Shown here one piece after another: positions 57,437-64,000 of a stretch of DNA of 64,000 bases. Numbering within the stretch: position 1 is the first letter of the stretch; every line of letters begins with the position of its first letter. The stretch is taken from positions 115,229 to 179,228 of the forward strand of contig NZ_JAGHQU010000009.1 in assembly GCF_017744135.1 (NCBI RefSeq), in the 5' to 3' direction. Origin of the DNA: Endozoicomonas sp. G2_2. Lineage in GTDB: Bacteria > Pseudomonadota > Gammaproteobacteria > Nevskiales > Salinisphaeraceae. The notes under the pieces are model-generated. The model was not told the origin of the DNA, made no database searches, and was given only the letters and a program-made list of their open reading frames with translations. The translations under genes and the position numbers were made by a program.

Positions 57437-58417
57437 ATGAATGGTGTCGACACGCGCAGCTGCGCGCTGTATGCCGCTGCGATCGGCACACTGATCTGCA
57501 GCGCCGTGCTGAGCGCGCCGGCCAGCGCGATCGAGCGGCTGCGCGCAGTCGAACTCGACAACGGCCGCGTGCTTGTGCACTGCAGCGGCCCGAAACCCGA
57601 GCCCGGGGAACCCACGGTCGTGCTCGACGCGGGGCTGGGCGACAGTGCGCTCGTCTGGTCGCGTCTGCAGCCGCTCGTGGCCGAAAGCCTGCCGGTCTGC
57701 AGTTACGACCGCCCGGGCTACGGCGACAGCGATGCCGCGCTGCCACCGCGCACCAGTGCCGTGATCGTCGAGGAACTGCGCCGCCTGCTGACCCGCGCGG
57801 CCATCCGGCCACCCTACCTCCTGGTCGGCCATTCGTTCGGCGGCTGGAACATGCAGCTTTTCGCGGCCCGCTATCCGCGCGAGACCGCCGGGCTGGTGCT
57901 GGTCGACAGCAGCCAGGTGAATCAGATCGGCCGTTACGAACGCGACCTGGGTCTGCGTATCGCCCCCGACGGCGTATTTCATATCTCGATCGCAAGCCAT
58001 GTGCCGCCCAACCTGGCGCCGGCCGACGCCGCCGAGGCCCGCGCCCTGTCTCACGACCCCGTGACCTGGCGCACCGCACATCACGAGCTGGCCGGTTTTC
58101 GCGAAAGCGAGCGACAGGTCGCGCACGCGCCCCCGCTGCCCATCGGTCTGCCGCTCGTGGTAATCAGCCGCGGTGCCCGGCTTGGCGCCTCGCCCGATTA
58201 TCCCGCGGCGAGCGAAAAATTATGGCGCCGCCTGCAGCAGGAATACGTGGACGCGCATCCCGGAGCGGTGCATTTCATCGCCCGCGACAGCGGCCACTAC
58301 ATCCAGCTCGAACAACCCGCACTAGTCGCGCATGCCGTCTGCCTTGTGGCGGCGCGTGCTGGCGTCGACACGCCGGGATGTCGTGTCCGTCCGGACCCGG
58401 TGAGCGACGGCCGCTGA
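57437..58417 (+). CDS. alpha/beta hydrolase, exported
   Basis: A 326-residue protein. A signal-like hydrophobic stretch (CALYAAAIGTLICSAVLSAP) precedes the hydrolase fold: VVLDAGLGDSALVWSRLQPL, VCSYDRPGYGDSD, the nucleophile elbow LLVGHSFGGWNMQLFA near residue 140, LVLVDSSQVNQ and the catalytic His in ARDSGHYIQLEQPALVAHAV near residue 290. Serine-hydrolase mechanism; substrate unknown. A late tail of about 25 residues follows the His. Start at 57437 after GGGGTCGGG. Confidence 0.82.
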   Translation: MNGVDTRSCALYAAAIGTLICSAVLSAPASAIERLRAVELDNGRVLVHCSGPKPEPGEPTVVLDAGLGDSALVWSRLQPLVAESLPVCSYDRPGYGDSDAALPPRTSAVIVEELRRLLTRAAIRPPYLLVGHSFGGWNMQLFAARYPRETAGLVLVDSSQVNQIGRYERDLGLRIAPDGVFHISIASHVPPNLAPADAAEARALSHDPVTWRTAHHELAGFRESERQVAHAPPLPIGLPLVVISRGARLGASPDYPAASEKLWRRLQQEYVDAHPGAVHFIARDSGHYIQLEQPALVAHAVCLVAARAGVDTPGCRVRPDPVSDGR

Positions 58418-58424
58418 TCCGTAC

Positions 58425-58871
58425 CTAACCCGGCTCGCGACGCGCCATCATCGAGGTGGACACAAAACTCATGACCACCGCGTCGTGTTGATTGCGTGTT
58501 TCGACCGCGAACTGTACAAGCCCCATTTCCGGGCGCGACTTCGACAGCCGCTTGCCGGCCACGGTAACGCGCGCGGTGAGCGCATCGTTCGGATACACCG
58601 GCTTGTGCCAGCGCAGGTTCTCGAAGCCCGGCGAACCGAGACTGGCCAGCGGTTCGTCGCGGCCGGTCATCATCAGCTTCATGGTGAGCGCGGCGGTGTG
58701 CCAGCCGGAGGCGGCGAGTGTGCCGAAATAGGTATTCTTCGCGCCCTCGTCGCTCAGGTGAAACGGCTGCGGGTCGTAGCGCCTCGCGAAATCGACCACC
58801 TCTTCGGCTGTCGGACTGATCGGACCGAGATCGACGCTGTCACCCTCGGTCAGGTCTTCGTAATGGATCAT
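58425..58871 (-). CDS. MaoC-like (R)-hydratase/dehydratase, downstream copy
   Basis: A 148-residue hot-dog fold protein: MIHYEDLTEGDSVDLGPISP, FARRYDPQPFHLSDEGAKNT, GTLAASGWHTAALTMKLMM, LRWHKPVYPNDALTARVTVA. MaoC proteins hydrate 2-enoyl-CoAs; the catalytic Asp-His pair would lie in RYDPQPFHL. It overlaps its neighbour by 4 bases and differs from it clearly in sequence, so the pair may form a heterodimer as in other split MaoC systems. Confidence 0.85.
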   Translation of the reverse strand: MIHYEDLTEGDSVDLGPISPTAEEVVDFARRYDPQPFHLSDEGAKNTYFGTLAASGWHTAALTMKLMMTGRDEPLASLGSPGFENLRWHKPVYPNDALTARVTVAGKRLSKSRPEMGLVQFAVETRNQHDAVVMSFVSTSMMARREPG

Positions 58872-59326
58872 GCCGGCGCTCCCGGTGACTCACGGCGCCG
58901 GAACAGGCCGTTCGATGCGATTTCGCAAACCAGTTCGTCGTTCTGATTCAGAACCTCGAAACGGTTCTTGATCAGCCCCATCTCGGGCCGGCTTTCTAGC
59001 ACGCGCTTGGACAGCGCTTCCTGGCGCACCGAGAGCGTATCGCCGGCATAGACGGGCTGCGTCCAGCGCACCGAGTCCACGCCCGGCGATCCCAGCGACG
59101 CCGCGTCGAGCAGCAGATGATCGACCAGCAGCCGCATGAAGATAGCGCAGGTCAGCAGGCCCGGCGCGGTCAACGCGCCGTAGGGGCTGTCCTTCGCGGC
59201 CTCCGGGTCGACATGAAACGGCAGCGGATCGTAGGCGGTGGCGAATTCCACGATCTCGGCTTCGGTCACCTCGTAGGCCCCGTAGCGTTCGATCGCGCCG
59301 ATCTCGAAGTCTTCCCAATAGCGCAT
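58868..59326 (-). CDS. MaoC-like (R)-hydratase/dehydratase, upstream copy
   Basis: A 152-residue hot-dog protein: MRYWEDFEIGAIERYGAYEV, FATAYDPLPFHVDPEAAKDS, LTAPGLLTCAIFMRLLVDHL, VRWTQPVYAGDTLSVRQEAL. Same family as the downstream gene with the Asp/His motif in AYDPLPFHV. The ATG at 59326 starts the domain; the frame opens 22 codons upstream. Probably linked with fatty-acid or acyl-CoA metabolism, like the ligase at 60632. Confidence 0.85.
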   Translation of the reverse strand: MRYWEDFEIGAIERYGAYEVTEAEIVEFATAYDPLPFHVDPEAAKDSPYGALTAPGLLTCAIFMRLLVDHLLLDAASLGSPGVDSVRWTQPVYAGDTLSVRQEALSKRVLESRPEMGLIKNRFEVLNQNDELVCEIASNGLFRRRESPGAPA

Positions 59327-59555
59327 GCGCGTCCCAGGCGTTTTACAACAGCGTGGAACTATACCGCCCGTTTGGCGGATACAAACACGCACTACCCACG
59401 TATATCGCCGTCAGTGCCCGGCGTCAGGCGTCTTTGCCGGCGAACGTTTGCATCACCGCGTCGACGAGCGGCGCGTCAAACGCGCCGTGTATATCGTGCT
59501 GCTGGTCGCAAGGACCGCGCTCACCTGGCCCGGCTAGCACGGCGCGTGTTCAGGA

Positions 59556-60335
59556 TCAGCTCGCGTTCTCGATGGTCATCCCGGTGGCGCTGTCGATGCC
59601 CTGGGCGTCGGTAAGGTCGGCGTCGGAGAAATCCGCGCCGGTGGCGTCTGCGCCGGTGAAGTTCGCACCGCTGAGATCCGCGCCGTTGAACTCGGCGCTG
59701 CGAAGATCGGCATTGCTGAAATCCGCCCCGGTCAGATTGGCGAAGCGAAACAGTGCATGGTTAAGCCGGGCACCCGAGAAATCGGCACCGGCGAGCTGTG
59801 CGCCCTCGGCCTCGAAGCGCATCAGCCCCATGGACTGATTTTTCATGTCGGCGCCCAGATTTGCGTTGCTGAAATTGGCGCCCTCGTTGTCGCCCTGGGA
59901 GAGTTTGGCAATCACCCGCGCACCGCTGAGATCGGCGCCGGCGAAGACCGGCGATTGCGCGCGCGACGGCTCCAGACCACGGGCGACGACCGGGCCGAAC
60001 AGATGTACGCCCTGCAGATTGGCGTTGGCGAAATTCGCGCCGATCAGCCACGCGCCATCGAGATTGGCGCCAAGAAGATTCGCGCCTTCGAGCACGGTGT
60101 TCTCGAGCCGTGCATTGCCGAGATCGGCGCCGGCGAGGTTCACGCCCGACAAGTCCATGCCCGACAGGTCGAGCCGGCTGAGATCGTGGCCGGAGAAGTC
60201 GGCCGGCTGCTCCGGCGTGGCGGCATCCAGCTCGGCCTGCATCTCGTCGGCCGTGAGTTCCCCGGCCATCATGCCGCCAGCATGGCCCACGGCCAGCGCG
60301 GTCGAAAAGATCAGGGGCAGCAGTTGTTGCTTCAT
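59556..60335 (-). CDS. exported pentapeptide-repeat protein
   Basis: A 259-residue protein with an N-terminal signal peptide (MKQQLLPLIFSTALAVGHAG) and then about 190 residues of A(D/N)LXX-type pentapeptides, such as ADFSGHDLSRLDLSGMDLSG and NLLGANLDGAWLIGANFANA. There is a short interruption (ARGLEPSRAQSPVFAGADLS) in the middle. The repeats should form a right-handed quadrilateral beta-helix. Export argues for an envelope role rather than gyrase protection; function unknown. Confidence 0.88.
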   Translation of the reverse strand: MKQQLLPLIFSTALAVGHAGGMMAGELTADEMQAELDAATPEQPADFSGHDLSRLDLSGMDLSGVNLAGADLGNARLENTVLEGANLLGANLDGAWLIGANFANANLQGVHLFGPVVARGLEPSRAQSPVFAGADLSGARVIAKLSQGDNEGANFSNANLGADMKNQSMGLMRFEAEGAQLAGADFSGARLNHALFRFANLTGADFSNADLRSAEFNGADLSGANFTGADATGADFSDADLTDAQGIDSATGMTIENAS

Positions 60336-60631
60336 GAGGTCGTTCCTCCATCAACGCTACCGATCACGCGCGCGACGCGCGAGGCCGGCTTTCCGGCGTC
60401 TACGGTACGCCGTTTGCCGTATGGCAGCTTAAGGACGCCGCGAGTTCCGCCTGCGGCCTGCGGAAACAGCGTTTCCGCTTCATCAGGTAACTCGCGTTAC
60501 CAGAACGATTGAACGTTCGTTAGAGGTATATGCCAACGAATATGGACGTTTCGGCTGCGCCAATGCGATGCTCGGCGGCGGTGAAAAGAACAATCCTTAC
60601 ACCGATTCGAACAAAGACCAGAGGAGATCTC

Positions 60632-62243
60632 ATGCAATCCACGATGATGGACAGGCCGCTGCTGCTCGACGACATTCTCGAGCGCGCGGGCGCGCAGTTC
60701 GGCTGATGTGGCAATCGTCACCCACATGCCGGACAAGTCGCTGCACCGGCAGACCTATGCCGACATGGTCCGACGCGCCAAGCAGCTCGCTCAGGCGCTC
60801 ACCCAGGCCGGGATCAAGCACGGCGATCGGGTCGCGACCTTTTCCTGGAACACCTCCGCGCACCTGGAGGCATATTTCGGCATTCCGATCACCGGCGCGG
60901 TACTGCACACCCTGAACCTGCGCCTGCCGCCGGACGATGTGGCCTGGATCGTCAATCACGCCGAGGATCGTTTCCTCATCATCGACGACGTGCTGCTGCC
61001 GCTGTACGAGAAGTTCGCCGACAAGGTCAACTTCGAAAAGATCATTGTGGTGCCGCTGGCCGGCAAGCCCGTGCCGGACGGGATGGAAAGCTACGAGGAT
61101 TTCCTGGCCTCCGCCGAGGGCGAGTTCGTCTACCCCGAAAAGGACGAACGCGACGCCTGCGGCATGTGCTACACCTCAGGCACCACCGGCAAGCCCAAGG
61201 GCGTGGTCTATTCGCATCGTTCCAGCGTGCTCCACGCCATGGCCGCGGCCACGCCGGACACGCTGAATCTGTCCTACAACGACGTGATCCTGCCGGTCGT
61301 GCCCATGTTTCACGTCAACGCCTGGGGTCTGCCCTATGTGTCGACCATGGTCGGCGCCAAGCAGGTGTATCCGGGCCCGCATATGGACGCGGAGAGCCTG
61401 CTCAACGTCTACGAGGGCGAAAAGGTCAACGTCACCGCCGGCGTGCCGACGATCTGGATGGGCATCATCAACGCCCTGGACGCCGAACCGAACCGCTGGA
61501 AGCTGCCCGAAGGCATGCGCATGACGGTGGGCGGTTCTGCAGTGCCGGAGGCGATGATCCGTCGCTTCGACAAGTACGGGCTGACCATCATCCAGGCCTG
61601 GGGCATGACCGAAACCTCGCCGCTGGCCTCGGCCGCGCGCCTGAAGCCCGCCATCCAGAAACTCTCTGAGGACGAGCAGTACGCCATTCGCGCCACTGCC
61701 GGCATGCCGGTGCCGTTCGTGGATACCCGCATCGTGGGTGACGATGGCAACCCGCTACCCTGGAACGGCGAGGACATGGGCGAGATCCAGGTCCGCGGCC
61801 CGTGGATCACTGGCAGCTATTTCCAGCTCGAGAACAGCGAGGAGAAATTCACGCCCGACGGCTGGCTGCGTACCGGCGATATCGCCACGATCGACGCCGA
61901 GGGCTACATCAACATCACCGACCGCACCAAGGACGTGATCAAGTCCGGCGGCGAATGGATATCCTCGGTTCAGCTGGAAAACACGATCATGGGTCACGAC
62001 GACGTGGCGGAAGCCGCCGTGGTTGCCCAGGCCGACGAAAAATGGGGTGAACGCCCGCTCGCGGCCGTTGTGTTACGCGAAGGGCGCGACTTGTCCGCCG
62101 AGGATCTCGCGGCCTATCTGCGTGAGCGCATGGAGAAATGGATGGTGCCGGACAACTACGTGTTCGTTGACGAAATCCCGCGCACGGCGACCGGCAAGTT
62201 TAGCAAGCTCGACCTGCGCAAGCGGCTGTTCGACAGCGCCTAG
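60632..62243 (+). CDS. acyl-CoA ligase (DmdB-like AMP-binding enzyme), frameshifted near the start
   Basis: A gene of about 537 codons preceded by GAGGAGATC. Codons 1-24 from the ATG at 60632 read MQSTMMDRPLLLDDILERAG then AQFG, after which the frame hits a TGA. The following frame reads DVAIVTHMPDKSLHRQTYAD and continues to 62243. One extra base near 60704 breaks the gene. The remainder shows the adenylation motifs MCYTSGTTGKPKGVVYSHRS, VPMFHVNAWGLPYVSTMVGA, WGMTETSPLASAARL and the A8-like GWLRTGDIATIDAEGYINIT. It is nearest to (methylthio)propionyl-CoA or medium-chain acyl-CoA ligases. Its product could feed the MaoC hydratases; it may re-initiate at 60708 (GTG). Confidence 0.8.
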
Positions 62244-62855
62244 TCCGGCGTTTTTGGCACCGGCCCGGCCCTCGTAAATTAGGGCTGGGCTATTTTCGGG
62301 GCGTAAAGTTTGTGAGCAGTTTACGCGTAGGACTGCCGCCATCGAGCGCGAATGCAACTACATATAGACGTATGCTAGATCCACGGTCGGATATCGTGGG
62401 CGGATCGCCCAGGTCTCTACGCCCAAGAAGACCCTGGCCCAATACCCGCAATGGCCCGACCTTTTCAATTGGCTCCAATGCTCGCTAGCTTGACGGTAGC
62501 AAGTTGCGTGATGAGCCGCGTTATTGATCCGAACGCGCCAATGCCCTTCACAATTCGGCGCACGTTGTGGAATTTTCCGCGCAAAGGCACACGCCGATGC
62601 AAGTAGTCAGTCGCCACGGTACACATTGTTTCAGCCGGGTCTGTTCTGCTGCTGATTTCAATTGAACAGTGCAAAAATCCCGATACTTTTTTCCATGGTC
62701 TAGCCGCGCAAGAGCTGATCGCGGCCGTGCGCTATCACTATAACTTGGGCATGCATATCGCGCTCGTCAACCGACAACGCGGCCTGCCACAAATAATAAG
62801 CCTTCGTGGAAGCCTGCCGGCCGCTACGCAGCGGCCACCGCCGCATAAAGGCCCA
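62244..62855. other. degenerate, gene-free region with IS debris
   Basis: About 610 bases whose composition is lower in GC and codon bias is lost. A piece around 62705-62790 translates LIAAVRYHYNLGMHIAL, vaguely like the end of a DDE integrase, but too short to name. A 69-codon minus frame at 62465-62674 is not recognisable. Probably an insertion-sequence graveyard. Confidence 0.45.
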
Positions 62856-63000
62856 CCGAGCCCCAACCAACTGCAAGGCTGAGGCGTTCGTGAAGACGCT
62901 CAAGCGCGACTATGTCGCGATCAACCCGCGGCCCGATGCGAAAACCGTGGTGTGTCAGCTGCCGTTCTGGTTCGATGACTACAACAACATACCTGATTAG
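62856..63000 (+). pseudogene. IS3-family transposase (OrfB) fragment
   Basis: AEAFVKTLKRDYVAINPRPD, then VCQLPFWFDDYNNI is a well-known IS3-type DDE integrase C-terminal segment (normally preceded by a HSPQSNGM-like stretch, of which a frameshifted trace, SPNQL, survives at about 62856-62875). It stops at 63000 with IPD instead of the expected HPHSALGY. Clearly a remnant. Confidence 0.7.
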
Positions 63001-63015
63001 CCCCGAAACTCAGCA

Positions 63016-63032
63016 GGGTCAGGATCTGACCC
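63016..63032. repeat. short palindrome at the left side of the IS1595 gene
   Basis: GGGTCAG-GAT-CTGACCC, a perfect 7-bp inverted repeat 46 bases before the transposase start. It may be part of an insertion-sequence end. Confidence 0.4.
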
Positions 63033-63077
63033 AGCGTGTTCGGACAATAGGTCATGACGCGACAACGGAGCAACGTC

Positions 63078-63911
63078 ATGGCAATCAATCAAGTCCAGAT
63101 GCAACCCGGTCTATCCATGCGTGAGTTCATGGCACGCTACGGCACACCGGCGCAATGCGAACAAGCGCTTGTGGCGGCCCGCTGGCCGGCGGGCTTTGTT
63201 TGCCCGAGCTGTCGATGTCGTCACGCCACCACGTTTGAGCGCCACGGGCGCACGCACTGGCAGTGCGTGCGATGTCATCACCAGGCGACGGCCACCTCGA
63301 ATACCGTGTTCGCCTCGACCAAGCTCCCGCTGACCGTCTGGTTTTTGGCCATGCATCTGATGACCCAGGCCAAGAACAACGTGTCGGCCCTTGAACTACG
63401 CCGCCAGCTTGGCGTGAGCTATAAAGCAGCCTGGCGCATCAAGCAGAAACTGATGCAGGTCATGGCCGAGCACGAGTCCGGGCGCTGTCTATCCGGGCGT
63501 GTGGAGATCGACGATGCCTATCTGGGCGGTGAGCGATCCGGCGGTAAACGCGGCCGGGGCGCCGCCGACAAGGTTCCGTTCGTGCTGGCGGTATCGACAA
63601 CGGATGATCGCAAGCCGCATCACGTGGTGGTGCGTGTCATGCCGTTCACATCGGCGGCGGTCGCCGACTGGGCCCACACATCGCTGGCCGCCGACGCTGT
63701 GGGGCTCTCCGATGGGCTGCCGGCGTTTCGCGCGCTGCGCACTGAAATTGCCGAACATATTGTCCACGTGGCGGGCTCCGGCAAAGCCGCGGTGACCCAC
63801 CCTGAATTCAAATGGGTCAATGTCATGCTTGGCAACCTGAAAAACGCGATCACGGGCACTTACCACGCGTTCAGATTAAGCAACATTCTTTCTGTAAAAA
63901 CGCGATCCTGA
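63078..63911 (+). CDS. IS1595-family transposase, C-terminally altered
   Basis: A 277-residue DDE transposase with an N-terminal zinc ribbon (VCPSCRCRHATTFERHGRTH then WQCVRCHHQ) and the ISXO2-like catalytic domain: VEIDDAYLGGERSGGKRGRG (first Asp), GLSDGLPAFRALRTEIAEHI (second) and HPEFKWVNVMLGNLKNAITG (third region). Similar proteins continue after TYHAF with a KYAHRYL-like tail of about 40 residues. Here the sequence departs to RLSNILSVKTRS and stops, so the last part seems to be lost. The ATG at 63078 (MAINQVQMQPGLSMREFMAR) has GGAG upstream and is preferred over 63054. Probably inactive. Confidence 0.75.
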   Translation: MAINQVQMQPGLSMREFMARYGTPAQCEQALVAARWPAGFVCPSCRCRHATTFERHGRTHWQCVRCHHQATATSNTVFASTKLPLTVWFLAMHLMTQAKNNVSALELRRQLGVSYKAAWRIKQKLMQVMAEHESGRCLSGRVEIDDAYLGGERSGGKRGRGAADKVPFVLAVSTTDDRKPHHVVVRVMPFTSAAVADWAHTSLAADAVGLSDGLPAFRALRTEIAEHIVHVAGSGKAAVTHPEFKWVNVMLGNLKNAITGTYHAFRLSNILSVKTRS

Positions 63912-63927
63912 CGTTGGCGTAATCGTT

Positions 63928-64000
63928 CTATTCGCTGTCGTCCTCGCTCATATTCAGATAGCGTCGCCCCGTCTGCCAGTCCTGCGAGATCTCCATGGCC
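63928..64000 (-). CDS. 3' end of a minus-strand gene leaving the window
   Basis: From the right edge the minus strand reads AMEISQDWQTGRRYLNMSED then DSE and a TAG at 63928-63930. This looks like a coherent protein end, possibly of an IS256-type (mutator) transposase, but too little is visible to be sure. Confidence 0.35.
   Translation of the reverse strand, partial: AMEISQDWQTGRRYLNMSEDDSE

Noticed and set aside
62465..62674. 69-codon minus-strand frame in the IS debris region
   Set aside because: Some resemblance to transposase C-termini by eye only; not enough to annotate as a gene.

Overview
The window is GC-rich, densely coded gammaproteobacterial chromosome. Its backbone is the classic gammaproteobacterial order xseA / guaB / guaA, der-bamB-yfgM-hisS-rodZ-pilW-rlmN-ndk, isc genes-cysE-trmJ, suhB, secF-secD-yajC-tgt. 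Two BCCT osmolyte carriers, a TAXI-type binding protein and overall protein similarity suggest a halophilic or marine lineage close to Salinisphaera. The taxon is an inference from recognisable proteins, not a search result.

Layout. 1-9 kb: two paralogous BCCT transporters (the first frameshifted and cut by the window edge) around a DUF1244 protein and an acetylpolyamine-type deacetylase, then DUF72, zinc-metallopeptidase-like and MOSC proteins on the minus strand. 9-14.5 kb: a TAXI binding protein, the stub of a tautomerase, a LysR regulator divergent from DoxX and a glyoxalase-fold dioxygenase, and a two-part membrane protein resembling actinobacterial ones. 14.9-17.3 kb: a small accessory island with a truncated succinate-semialdehyde dehydrogenase, a REP-like inverted repeat, a ParE/RHH toxin-antitoxin pair with a palindromic operator, an HTH protein and a tiny cysteine-rich ORF. 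17.4-24.9 kb: guaA, a YjiH-type membrane gene disrupted by a 7-bp tandem repeat, a 616-bp hairpin-array repeat, guaB and xseA. 25.2-40.8 kb: an SH3 lipoprotein and the long minus-strand housekeeping run from trmJ down to der, with suhB divergent from trmJ. 40.9-41.5 kb: the second hairpin-array repeat. 41.6-47.8 kb: secF-secD-yajC-tgt and PBP4. 47.8-62.2 kb: tRNA-Leu(CAA), LysE exporter, HIT, SlyX, ppc, Nudix, FdxA, CYTH, XerD, ZapE, a hydrolase, two MaoC-like hydratases, a pentapeptide protein and a frameshifted acyl-CoA ligase. 62.2-64 kb: degraded insertion sequences ending in an IS1595-type transposase.

Three things stand out. First, two copies of a ~615-bp element with ~50-bp imperfect terminal inverted repeats sit between convergent gene pairs. 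The element is a string of hairpins, and the two copies carry compensatory base changes in at least two stems. Second, the Fe-S (isc) locus is remodelled: two tandem cysteine desulfurases, an IscU-fold protein that has lost all three scaffold cysteines, and IscA, with no iscR, hscA, hscB or fdx. Third, there are several independent reading-frame breaks (betT, yjiH, acyl-CoA ligase) and truncated genes, which indicate either ongoing decay or sequence errors.
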